From NCBI GenBank assembly GCA_022402445.1, contig JAKRSF010000013.1:301304-365303 (forward strand): a stretch of DNA of 64,000 nt, given 5' to 3'. This DNA comes from Cyanobacteriota bacterium. Its GTDB lineage: Bacteria; Cyanobacteriota; Cyanobacteriia; CACIAM-69d. The notes below the pieces were generated by a model. That model ran no database searches. It was given only the letters and a program-made list of their open reading frames with translations, and was not told the DNA's origin. Shown piece after piece: positions 26,992-35,218 of the stretch (within the stretch, counting starts at the first letter, position 1; each line of letters begins with the position of its first letter). The translations under genes were made by a program, and so were the position numbers.

Positions 26992-28873
26992 ATGACACAT
27001 GCGTCTCCTCGCGCTGGCTCTCGTTTAGTTATTCTTGACCACGCCGTTGCTGATCGCGAGATCCTCCAGACGGCTGTTCTGCCTGAATTTGAAGTGTTGC
27101 TCCTGACGGGCGATCGCGATGGCGTTGCCCAAATCTCTGACCATTTGCGGGCGATCGGCCCCGTGGATCAGTTGGCGATCGTTGCCCATGGCTTCCCCGG
27201 CGGCCTGCAACTGGGCAATGGTGAACTGAGTTTAGGGACGCTGGAGCGCGATCGCGCCGCCCTGGCCACCTGGCTGAACCCCCACGGAGACCTGCTGCTC
27301 TATGGCTGCAACGTGGCAGCGGGCGACGCGGGGGCAGAATTCGTTGAAAAATTGCAGCGGCTGACGAACGGGAACGTGGCCGCCACCGCCTCAACGGTTG
27401 GCAACGCAGCCCTGGGGGGCACCTGGATCCTAGACGGAACCGCCGCAAGCCCCTTCCGGCCCACCAGCCTAGATGCCTATCCCGCCGTCCTCTCCTACAC
27501 CATTGAACAAACCATTGGAGACACCATTCCCGGCACCCTCAGGATCGGCCAGTCCTTCACGGTGACCCAAACGGGTACCCTTACTGCCATCACCGTGGAT
27601 GCCCGTGATGTGAACAGATCAGTAACTCTGAACATTTACCCATTATCAGATGGAGCGGTGTTTGGAGCCTCCCTCCATAGCCAAGTCGTCTCCTTGGTCG
27701 CTGGTGGTGGTCTCAATGATCGATTTGTCCTTTCTACCCCCGTTCCCGTCACGGCTGGGCAAACCTACGCCTTTCTCCTGGATGGCGGTACAGAAGGCGT
27801 GAGGATAGCAACCAGCGCTTTTGGCCCTGGCAATGACTTCTACAGCGGTGGTAGCCTCCTCTTCTCTTCAGGTCACCCTGGAGCAATGAATGATCTAGTG
27901 TTTCGGGTTGAGATTGCGCCCCCCTCATCTGCCCCGCCGCCCCCGCCCCCTGAAGCGTCCCTGTCCCTGAGTCCCGACGCCCCCGCCGACGGCACCCCCA
28001 CCCCCATTCAACTGGGCTATCTTCTCGGGGAATCCCCCCAGCCCTTCCCCGTGAATCTGGGCAACGGCGGCGGCCAACAGCTCAACTTCCTGCCGCCTGA
28101 GATCAGCGCCGCCAGCGGTTTTCCCGGCGGGATTGTGCCCGTCAACTTCCCCAGCGGCCTCGCCCCCGGCCAGCAGGGCACCGGTAGCCTCATTCCCGCC
28201 TCGGATCTACCGCCAGGGCAATATCGCTACATCTTTTCGGTCGTATCCAACGCGATCAATAACCCGGTCTACAACTTCCCCATCGACCTCACCGTATCCC
28301 TACCCACGCCGGAATTTTTGGCGAGTAAACTCCCGGCGGACGCCACCACCCTGGTGGGCAATGGCCGCACCCTTGGCGGACCCGGCAGCCAAATCATCAA
28401 CGGCGGCGACGGCGACGATCCCCTCTTCGGGAACCAGGGCAGCGACCTGCTCACGGGCGGCGGCGGCAAGGATTCCCTCTTTGGCGGTCAGGGGACCGAC
28501 TCGCTGATCGGCGGCCCCGGAGACGATCTGCTGTCCGGCGACTTCGGCGATGACGTGCTCATCGGTGGCCCCGGTGCCGATACCTTTGCCCTTCAGAAGG
28601 GGCAGGGAATCGATTCCATTTGGGATTTTGAAGTGGGCATCGACAAAATCGGCCTGCGCGGTGGCCTGAAGTTTGAGGATTTGAGCATCAAACCCGTCAG
28701 CTTCAGTAGCCAAATCTTTGTGGGGGATGAACTGCTCGGCCAGGTGATTGGGGTGGCTCCGGCGGCCTTGGGGGCGGCTAATTTCATCGCGATCTAGGCG
28801 TTAACACTTAGGCTCTAACACCGGGACATTCTGGGATCTTCCACCGGGGCGATCGCGCGGCCAAATCGGCAAA
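26784..28873 (+). repeat. 2,090-bp tandem duplication, unit 1
   Basis: Starts at GGGTGATCGCC (26784-26794). The matching boundary of unit 2 is GGGCGATCGCC (28874), and the far end is GGGCGATCGCC (30964). Every landmark in unit 1 recurs 2,090 bp later. The unit contains one complete DUF4347/RTX gene with its leader and trailer. Confidence 0.92.
26992..28797 (+). CDS. DUF4347 / RTX calcium-binding protein, copy 1
   Basis: 601 residues. Residues 1-165 are a DUF4347 domain (LVILDHAVADREIL, VAHGFPGGLQLGNG, LLLYGCNVAAGDAG). Residues 166-312 form a beta-rich module (GQSFTVTQTGTLTAITVD, TPVPVTAGQTYAFLLDGG). A Pro-rich hinge and a third domain follow (about 320-435). RTX nonapeptides (GGDGDDPLFGNQGSDLL, GGPGDDLLSGDFGDDVLIGG) cover about 460-530, and a C-terminal cap with FALQKGQGIDSIWDFEVG resembles type I secretion signals. 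It is probably secreted and calcium-folded. The next gene is a near copy with a different module 166-312. Confidence 0.88.
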   Translation: MTHASPRAGSRLVILDHAVADREILQTAVLPEFEVLLLTGDRDGVAQISDHLRAIGPVDQLAIVAHGFPGGLQLGNGELSLGTLERDRAALATWLNPHGDLLLYGCNVAAGDAGAEFVEKLQRLTNGNVAATASTVGNAALGGTWILDGTAASPFRPTSLDAYPAVLSYTIEQTIGDTIPGTLRIGQSFTVTQTGTLTAITVDARDVNRSVTLNIYPLSDGAVFGASLHSQVVSLVAGGGLNDRFVLSTPVPVTAGQTYAFLLDGGTEGVRIATSAFGPGNDFYSGGSLLFSSGHPGAMNDLVFRVEIAPPSSAPPPPPPEASLSLSPDAPADGTPTPIQLGYLLGESPQPFPVNLGNGGGQQLNFLPPEISAASGFPGGIVPVNFPSGLAPGQQGTGSLIPASDLPPGQYRYIFSVVSNAINNPVYNFPIDLTVSLPTPEFLASKLPADATTLVGNGRTLGGPGSQIINGGDGDDPLFGNQGSDLLTGGGGKDSLFGGQGTDSLIGGPGDDLLSGDFGDDVLIGGPGADTFALQKGQGIDSIWDFEVGIDKIGLRGGLKFEDLSIKPVSFSSQIFVGDELLGQVIGVAPAALGAANFIAI

Positions 28874-30963
28874 GGGCGATCGCCCGCCCATGGGGTTTGC
28901 GTAATCCGTTACCCGAGTTCAGAAGCGCCTACCTATCTTCATTGATTCTTTATGTCTTCCGAAGATTTTCTTAAGACAATTTTGATGGATTCCTCCTGCC
29001 GAATTAGAAGTTAGTTGAAGTAGCTTAGGAGAACTCCCTAGCATGATGCGCCCTGCGGCCATCCTGAACGGTCCCTGACCTATGACACATGCGTCTCCTC
29101 GCGCTGGCTCCCGTTTAGTTATTCTTGACCACGCCGTTGCCGATCGCGAGATCCTCTGGGCGGCTGTTCTGCCTGAATTTGAAGTGTTGCTCCTGACGGG
29201 CGATCGCGACGGCGTTGCCCAAATCTCTGATCATTTGCGGGCGATCGGCCCCGTGGACCAGTTGGCGATCGTTGCCCATGGTTTCCCCGGCGGTCTGCAA
29301 CTGGGCAATGGTGAACTGAGTTTAGGGACGCTGGAGCGCGATCGCGCGGCCCTGGCCACCTGGCTGAACCCCCACGGAGACCTGCTGCTCTATGGCTGCA
29401 ACGTGGCAGCGGGCGACGCGGGGGCAGAATTCGTTGAAAAATTGCAGCGGCTGACGAATGGGAACGTGGCCGCCACCGCATCAACGGTTGGCAACGCAGC
29501 CCTGGGCGGCACCTGGACCCTAGACGGAACCGCCGCAAGCCCCTTCCGGCCCACCAACCTAGCCGCCTATCCCGCCGTCCTCGCCTCCTACACCATTGAA
29601 CAGCTCATTAGTACAGCCGGTTTTGGTAGCGCTGCAGGGTTAGGGCAGTCCTTCACCGTACCGACCACGGGTCTCCTCACTGCCATCACCGTGGATGTCT
29701 TCGGCACTCTATTCCCAAATGGCACCCTGAGCCTTTACCTCAATGGGGGATCACCGTCTGCCCCCCTCTACAGCCAAGCTGTTTCCTGGACCAATGGCGA
29801 CGGCTTCAACGATACGTTTACCCTGTCCACCCCCTTTCCCGTCACCGCTGGACAGACGTATGTCTTTTTCCTCACGTCCAATGTTGGTGGCATTGCCGTC
29901 AACGGTGTAATGGCTGACCTCTACGCGGGTGGAAACCTCGTTCAGGGAAACCCTAATACTTCACCACCAAACCAGGATTTAGCATTTCGGCTTCAGATTG
30001 ACCCACCCGCATCAGCCCCATCAGCCCCGCCCCCGCCCCCTGAAGCGTCCCTGTCCCTGAGTCCCGACGCCCCCGCCGACGGCACCCCCACCCCCATTCA
30101 ACTGGGCTATCTTCTCGGGGAATCCCCCCAGCCCTTCCCCGTGAATCTGGGCAACGGCGGCGGCCAACAGCTCAACTTCCTGCCGCCTGAGATCAGCGCC
30201 GCCAGCGGTTTTCCCGGCGGGATTGTGCCCGTCAACTTCCCCAGCGGCCTCGCCCCCGGCCAGCAGGGCACCGGTAGCCTCATTCCCGCCTCGGATCTAC
30301 CGCCAGGGCAATATCGCTACATCTTTTCGGTCGTATCCAACGCGATCAATAACCCGGTCTACAACTTCCCCATCGACCTCACCGTATCCCTACCCACGCC
30401 GGAATTTTTGGCGAGTAAACTCCCGGCGGACGCCACCACCCTGGTGGGCAATGGCCGCACCCTTGGCGGACCCGGCAGCCAAATCATCAACGGCGGCGAC
30501 GGCGACGATCCCCTCTTCGGGAACCAGGGCAGCGACCTGCTCACGGGCGGCGGCGGCAAGGATTCCCTCTTTGGCGGTCAGGGGACCGACTCGCTGATCG
30601 GCGGCCCCGGAGACGATCTGCTGTCCGGCGACTTCGGCGATGACGTGCTCATCGGTGGCCCCGGTGCCGATACCTTTGCCCTTCAGAAGGGGCAGGGAAT
30701 CGATTCCATTTGGGATTTTGAAGTGGGCATCGACAAAATCGGCCTGCGCGGTGGCCTGAAGTTTGAGGATTTGAGCATCAAACCCGTCAGCTTCAGTAGC
30801 CAAATCTTTGTGGGGGATGAACTGCTCGGCCAGGTGATTGGGGTGGCTCCGGCGGCCTTGGGGGCGGCTAATTTCATCGCGATCTAGGCGTTAACACTTA
30901 GGCTCTAACACCGGGACATTCTGGGATCTTCCACCGGGGCGATCGCGCGGCCAAATCGGCAAA
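28874..30963 (+). repeat. 2,090-bp tandem duplication, unit 2
   Basis: Direct neighbour of unit 1, starting at the HIP1-containing GGGCGATCGCC. From about 30022 to the end it looks identical to unit 1, including 80 bp after the stop codon. The 5' part differs at a few per cent of bases and the middle (about 29590-30010) is strongly divergent. Confidence 0.92.
29082..30887 (+). CDS. DUF4347 / RTX calcium-binding protein, copy 2
   Basis: Also exactly 601 residues. DUF4347 (1-165) differs from copy 1 at only about five positions (for example REILWA against REILQT). Module 166-312 is clearly related but diverged (GQSFTVPTTGLLTAITVD, TPFPVTAGQTYVFFLTSN). From the Pro-rich hinge to the end the protein is identical to copy 1, including all RTX repeats and the C-terminal cap. 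Likely secreted by type I export; no transporter is in the window. The mosaic identity pattern suggests either gene conversion of the ends or fast change of the middle. Confidence 0.88.
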   Translation: MTHASPRAGSRLVILDHAVADREILWAAVLPEFEVLLLTGDRDGVAQISDHLRAIGPVDQLAIVAHGFPGGLQLGNGELSLGTLERDRAALATWLNPHGDLLLYGCNVAAGDAGAEFVEKLQRLTNGNVAATASTVGNAALGGTWTLDGTAASPFRPTNLAAYPAVLASYTIEQLISTAGFGSAAGLGQSFTVPTTGLLTAITVDVFGTLFPNGTLSLYLNGGSPSAPLYSQAVSWTNGDGFNDTFTLSTPFPVTAGQTYVFFLTSNVGGIAVNGVMADLYAGGNLVQGNPNTSPPNQDLAFRLQIDPPASAPSAPPPPPEASLSLSPDAPADGTPTPIQLGYLLGESPQPFPVNLGNGGGQQLNFLPPEISAASGFPGGIVPVNFPSGLAPGQQGTGSLIPASDLPPGQYRYIFSVVSNAINNPVYNFPIDLTVSLPTPEFLASKLPADATTLVGNGRTLGGPGSQIINGGDGDDPLFGNQGSDLLTGGGGKDSLFGGQGTDSLIGGPGDDLLSGDFGDDVLIGGPGADTFALQKGQGIDSIWDFEVGIDKIGLRGGLKFEDLSIKPVSFSSQIFVGDELLGQVIGVAPAALGAANFIAI

Positions 30964-31138
30964 GGGCGATCGCCTCGGTTTTGTTGTGGGAATTTGTGCT
31001 GTGGAAATTGGGGACCGGCCCGCGATCGCCCTGGATCCATCCGGACGGCCCGTGACACTTACTGCGCCGGTTGATCGCCCGCGATCGCACCGTGGCCCCA
31101 TGGCAAGATCAAGGGGAATCCAGCGGAGGGCAACGATT

Positions 31139-31540
31139 ATGAACGGTTTGCACTTCTGGCACGGCGACCGATTCCCTCGCACCGGCCTCCCCCCTCGACT
31201 GTTTCCCCTGGCCCTGGCCCTGCTGGGCAGCTTCGCGATCGCCCGTTCCGCCTTGGCCCAGCCCCAACTGCGCACCCTGGAATTGGTCAACGGCACCGAT
31301 GCGCCCCTGGCGACGGTTCACCTGTCCCCCCGCGATCGCAAGGACTGGGGGCCAAACCGCCTCGACCAACCCCTTGCGCCCCAGGAGGTCCGCGCGATCG
31401 CAGTGATGGTAGATCCAGAGGCGGGCCAATGCTACTACGACCTCGCCGCCCAGGGGACCGTGGGGATGCCCATGGAAGCCTTTGATCTCAACCTGTGTGA
31501 GCTGGGCCGCTATATCATTGGGCCGCAGGGCGATCGCTAG
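31139..31540 (+). CDS. Small secreted hypothetical protein
   Basis: From ATG 31139 (MNGLHFWHGDRF) the product has 133 residues. A signal peptide is likely (LFPLALALLGSFAIARSALA, cleavage after ALA). The mature part contains LRTLELVNGTDAPLATVHLS, DWGPNRLDQPLAPQEVRAI, in parts, and two Cys (CYYDLAAQG, NLCELGRY) that could pair. The LVNGTDAPLATVHLSPRD phrase resembles small periplasmic beta domains, but I cannot name a family. The frame is open 150 bp further upstream, where no signal peptide would fit. Confidence 0.65.
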   Translation: MNGLHFWHGDRFPRTGLPPRLFPLALALLGSFAIARSALAQPQLRTLELVNGTDAPLATVHLSPRDRKDWGPNRLDQPLAPQEVRAIAVMVDPEAGQCYYDLAAQGTVGMPMEAFDLNLCELGRYIIGPQGDR

Positions 31541-31619
31541 GCCGTCAGCAGTCCCGTAGGATGACTACATTTAGGGTGGCTACACCTGCCCTTTCGTTCA
31601 CCTTGTCAGGATCGCGCCC

Positions 31620-31973
31620 ATGTCCCAAGCGTTTACATTAAATCCCTTTGATGGGTTATTTGCCCTGGTGCGGCGATCGCGGCCCACCGCACCGCCCGCC
31701 GCCGTGGAACTCTATAGCTGGCAACTGTGCCCCTACTGCATTCGGGCCAAGTGGCTCCTGAGCCTGAAGGGGGTGAGCCATATCGATCAAAAAATCGATG
31801 GGGATGAGGCGGCGCGCGATCGCATGGCGGCCCGGTCAAATGGGCGGCGATCGGTGCCCCAGATTTTTATCAATGGCGAGTGGATTGGCGGCTGCGATGA
31901 TCTCTACGCCCTCGATGCGGCGGGGGAATTGGATCGGCGGCTGGCGATCGCCGCGCCCCCCGCGAATTCCTAG
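31620..31973 (+). CDS. grxC: Glutaredoxin 3 family (GrxC)
   Basis: Glutathione-dependent dithiol oxidoreductase of the cytosol. 117 residues with an N-terminal extension of about 27 residues, then VELYSWQLCPYCIRAKWLL carrying the CPYC active site. The cis-Pro and glutathione-binding stretch SVPQIFINGEWIGGCDDLYAL is complete. It lies immediately upstream of tadA (5-bp gap). The extension before the fold is longer than in most glutaredoxins; an internal start is not obvious. Confidence 0.93.
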   Translation: MSQAFTLNPFDGLFALVRRSRPTAPPAAVELYSWQLCPYCIRAKWLLSLKGVSHIDQKIDGDEAARDRMAARSNGRRSVPQIFINGEWIGGCDDLYALDAAGELDRRLAIAAPPANS

Positions 31974-31977
31974 GGCC

Positions 31978-32583
31978 GTGGTGGAACCGGTCCTACTGAC
32001 GGCGGGCCACGCGGCGCGGAAGGGATTTTTGCTCGATCGCACCTGGCTCGATCCGCACCACCCCTGCCACGTCCAATCCATGACCCTCGCGATCGCCCAG
32101 GCCGCGATCGCCGGAGCCGCTGGGGATGTGCCCGTGGGGGCCGTGGTGGTTGATTGCAGCGGCCATATCCTGGCCCAAACCCATAACCAAAAGCAGCGCC
32201 TCGGCGATCCAACCGCCCATGCGGAAGTGCTGGCCCTCGGGGCGGCGGGGCGATCGCGCGGCAACTGGCACCTGAACGACTGCGCCCTCTATGTCACCCT
32301 AGAACCCTGCCCCATGTGTACCGGAGCCCTCGTGCAGGCCCGCATTGGCCTGGTGGTCTTCGGGGCCGCCGATCCCAAAACCGGCGCGATCGCCACCGTC
32401 GGCACCCTCGCCGCCGGCCCCTGGTCCAACCATCGTCCCCCCGCGATCGCCCATGTCCTCGCGGAGCAATGCCAGCGGCAGCTCACGGATTGGTTTAGCC
32501 AACGCCGCCGCGATCGCGCCCAGCCGCCCTCAGCCCCCGGACCCGTGCCGCCGGAACCGCAACCCACGTCCCCTACTCAATAA
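31978..32583 (+). CDS. tadA: tRNA-specific adenosine deaminase TadA
   Basis: Converts A34 to inosine in tRNA-Arg(ACG). GTG at 31978 (or 31981) gives about 200 residues. Motifs: AGDVPVGAVVVDCSG, the zinc/catalytic site PTAHAEVLALGAAG, LYVTLEPCPMCTGALVQARI, VVFGAADPKTGA. ATG at 32080 would remove the first helix that precedes AGDVPVGAV, so an upstream start is preferred. A Pro-rich C-terminal tail of about 25 residues is unusual. The last 11 bp overlap the end of the convergent anti-sigma gene. Confidence 0.9.
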   Translation: MVEPVLLTAGHAARKGFLLDRTWLDPHHPCHVQSMTLAIAQAAIAGAAGDVPVGAVVVDCSGHILAQTHNQKQRLGDPTAHAEVLALGAAGRSRGNWHLNDCALYVTLEPCPMCTGALVQARIGLVVFGAADPKTGAIATVGTLAAGPWSNHRPPAIAHVLAEQCQRQLTDWFSQRRRDRAQPPSAPGPVPPEPQPTSPTQ

Positions 32584-33124
32584 TCAGTGCCCGCTCCACC
32601 AGCGACTCCACCTCCGCCGCGCTCGGGGCATCGGTCCGCTCCAGCGGTGACGGCGACGGCGACATGGCTAGATCCCCCGTACTGCCAGAACGGCTACCCC
32701 CCTGCTGGGCAAACTGCATCTGCGGTTCCCCCCAGCCGGACACCACGGACAGCACCGCCGCCGTTGCCGCCGCCGCGATCGCGCCCCCGCCAATCCACCA
32801 GCGCCGCCGCGATCGCCGATCAATCGCCTCAAACACCGCCGCCGCCATCGCCGAAGCCGACATGTCCTGGGGCACCGGGTTCTGCTGCAACTCCCGCTTC
32901 AATTCCGTTTCCAGCCGAGTCATCGAACCGTAGAGCGCCCGCGCCTGGGCATCCGTCGCCAGCAGCACTTCCACGCGATCGCGCTCCGCCGCCGTCACCT
33001 CCCCATCCAGGTAGGCACTCAGCAGCTCGAATAGCTCAAAATCCATCGGCAGTGGCCCAGCAGCACCAGCGCGATCGCCAGCCGCCTGGGAATTAGGATC
33101 GTGGGACCAGAAATCAGCTTTCAT
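32573..33124 (-). CDS. Anti-sigma factor partner of SigG
   Basis: 183 residues from ATG 33124 (MKADFWSHDPN); MDFELFELLSAYLDGE is a possible internal start. The N-terminal helical domain, LSAYLDGEVTAAERDRVEVLL in pieces, then MTRLETELKREL, is the typical anti-sigma domain that binds an ECF factor. A membrane helix follows (WWIGGGAIAAAATAAVLSVV) and an outer low-complexity tail. Directly downstream of the ECF sigma gene (118 bp), as expected for a membrane-bound regulator that releases the sigma factor on envelope stress. Confidence 0.85.
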   Translation of the reverse strand: MKADFWSHDPNSQAAGDRAGAAGPLPMDFELFELLSAYLDGEVTAAERDRVEVLLATDAQARALYGSMTRLETELKRELQQNPVPQDMSASAMAAAVFEAIDRRSRRRWWIGGGAIAAAATAAVLSVVSGWGEPQMQFAQQGGSRSGSTGDLAMSPSPSPLERTDAPSAAEVESLVERALIIE

Positions 33125-33241
33125 GACGCGGCACCATTTTGCCAGTGGGCAAGGGAACAATTGGGTGTGGGAACCGGAAACCAGAGCCGAAGCCCCCCAA
33201 GGGAGATCCAGCCAAATCCAGACGGACAAGACACGATCCGA

Positions 33242-33916
33242 TCAGGCGCGATCCGGCGTTTGGGGTTTGAAGTACCCCTGGAGACGCACCTGAAGACGAG
33301 CGCGGGCGCGGGCAATGCGAGACTTCACCGTGCCGAGGGACACCCCCGTCATTTCCGCGATTTGCTCATAGGGTAAATCGTCAATTTCCCTGAGCACAAT
33401 CGTCGTACGGAACGTTTCCGGCAACTCTGCGATCGCCTCGCGAAGCTGCTCATAGAACTCCTGGGCCGACAGCTCCTCCTCCGGTCCAGGGGCCGAAGAC
33501 GCCACCTCCCATTCATAGGTTCCGTCATCCCCCATCAGCGACGCATCCAGCGACAGGGGCGGCTGCACCCGCTTGCGGCGACGCAACTCGTCATAGAACA
33601 GATTCGTTGCAATGCGCCCCAACCACGGGCGGAACCGCTCCGGCTCCTTCAGGCGATCAATACTGCGATACACCCGAATCCACACCTCCTGGGCCAGATC
33701 GCTGCGATCTTGCCAGTCCGGTGCCAGATGATAGAGCACGCGCTCGACGTGGCTGTTGTAGCGCCGGAGCAACTCCGAAAAGGCCGCCCGATCTGGACGG
33801 CTGCCCACCTGACACCGGAGCACCAGGTCTAAATTCGAGAGCTTGTCGGGGGGAATTGGTTTCTGAGGCAACACGACCTCAACCCTCGATCGGGAAATGG
33901 GCGGAGAATAGCTCAT
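33242..33916 (-). CDS. sigG: ECF RNA polymerase sigma factor, SigG type
   Basis: 224 residues. Region 2 (about 35-105) has AFSELLRRYNSHVERVLYHL, DLAQEVWIRVYRSID and FRPWLGRIATNLFYDELRRR. Region 4 (about 155-210) has LPETFRTTIVLREIDDLPYE and QIAEMTGVSLGTVKSRIARA. No regions 1 or 3, so group 4 (extracytoplasmic function). In other cyanobacteria this type is SigG, paired with an anti-sigma factor, as here. comFB is 72 bp upstream on the same strand. Spacer length and cognate promoter cannot be read. Confidence 0.92.
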   Translation of the reverse strand: MSYSPPISRSRVEVVLPQKPIPPDKLSNLDLVLRCQVGSRPDRAAFSELLRRYNSHVERVLYHLAPDWQDRSDLAQEVWIRVYRSIDRLKEPERFRPWLGRIATNLFYDELRRRKRVQPPLSLDASLMGDDGTYEWEVASSAPGPEEELSAQEFYEQLREAIAELPETFRTTIVLREIDDLPYEQIAEMTGVSLGTVKSRIARARARLQVRLQGYFKPQTPDRA

Positions 33917-33988
33917 GCGCGCAACTCATCGTTCGCTGATGTCCCAGCTTCCGTGACGGCGGCGGCGCGGCGGGGGTTCCCAGGGGCC

Positions 33989-34537
33989 TTAGCCGTTGTT
34001 GCCGTCGGCTGCCTCAAACCCCGGTGCGGAGGTTTGGAGCAGGGCGCTCACCTGGGCGAGGATGTCGCCGCCGGACTTGCCGAGGGGCTGCCGCTCGGGC
34101 TGGAAGTCGGGGGTGTCCTTGCTGCGGGCGATCGCCTCATTGACGCACTGGGTGATCAAATGCTGCAATTCTTCCTTGGCCCGTTGCCGCTGGTAGTTGG
34201 CCCCCTCTTCGGTGGTGGCATACAGGGGCGGCAGGCGGTTGAGGGCATAGGCGGCGATATCCCCCACATCGAGGGCGCGATCGCTGGTGGTCTCGATCTC
34301 CGCCACTCTGGTGATCGCCTCCGTCAGCACCAATTCTTCCATGACATTAATAAACTGCTTGCGGGGCAGCACCACCACTTCCCCGGTCAAGAGCGCCCCC
34401 ATCAGGCGATCGAGGGCCATATATTCCTCAATGGAAAGCTCCGATGCCGTATCGCAGATGCGACCCACCTCTGCCTCCATCGCCGGAGTCAGGTAGCCAT
34501 CCCGTAGGGCCTGCTCAACAATTTTTTCGATACTCAT
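33989..34537 (-). CDS. ComFB-family protein
   Basis: 182 residues. It starts MSIEKIVEQALRDGYLTPAM and has IEEYMALDRLMGALLTGEVV in the first 60 residues. The ComFB domain follows: KQFINVMEELVLTEAITRV, DVGDIAAYALNRLPPLYATTEEG in pieces, RAKEELQHLITQCVNEAI. ComFB-domain proteins of cyanobacteria have been reported to bind cyclic di-nucleotides and affect motility and cell size; which ligand applies here is unknown. It is upstream of sigG on the same strand. Confidence 0.88.
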   Translation of the reverse strand: MSIEKIVEQALRDGYLTPAMEAEVGRICDTASELSIEEYMALDRLMGALLTGEVVVLPRKQFINVMEELVLTEAITRVAEIETTSDRALDVGDIAAYALNRLPPLYATTEEGANYQRQRAKEELQHLITQCVNEAIARSKDTPDFQPERQPLGKSGGDILAQVSALLQTSAPGFEAADGNNG

Positions 34538-35218
34538 AGGGCAAACGATCTCGGTGGAGTTCAGTTGAAGGTCAGGTTTTAGGTCGGGTCAGTCGGGGCA
34601 CGCGGATCGCACGGGGGAGGGGGGAACTGGGGGCCGGGGGCAAAAGGTGGCCGCGATCGCGTGGGCGATTCAGACAGCGCGCGTCCCCCCAACGGTCCCC
34701 AACCCTGGGGGTGAACCCGGTCGTTCCCGATGGCAATGTCCTCGGGCGCAATCCCAGAAACCAGTCCATCCTAATGGTGCCCTGCCCCCCTTGGCACTAC
34801 ACCGCCCTCGCAAAGGGCAGGGGCGATCGCGGGGGCAGCAGCGACCCAAAGATCCTGGTGACTTCCTAAGTACCACTATCGGCAACGGAGGCCCCCACGG
34901 TGGCAAACCCTTTCAAAAACTTCGCCTTTGGACCCTGGGGGTCCGGGTAAAATCCGTCCGGCCTCCCTCCGGGGAGCGCGGCGGGGGGATTAAGGCGCGG
35001 CGGTAAGGACGGCGGCGGTTGATGGAGTCCTTAACAGTAGGTTACATTTGATTAAGAATTGCGCGCGGTTCGGGGCGGTCGGTGCCATGATTTCGGGCTT
35101 TGTCCCTGCCAAAGGGCCAAGCTCGACGCCCCCAGGGGCCACCTGAGGGGGTACCCCGCCCGGAGACTGAGCGCCGTTTGGGTTTGTTTATAGATGTGTT
35201 TTTAGGGGCACTTCGCCG
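34538..35218. other. Intergenic region between divergent comFB and ftsH
   Basis: About 680 bp that must hold promoters for both genes. Near ftsH, GTTTATAGATG at about 35185-35195 resembles a -10 element about 30 bp before the start codon. No HIP1-free reading frame or RNA gene was recognised; short open frames here have skewed Pro/Arg/Gly composition. Confidence 0.5.

Noticed and set aside
34572..34769. 65-codon minus frame between comFB and ftsH
   Set aside because: Pro/Arg-rich, no helix or strand pattern, no ribosome binding site.
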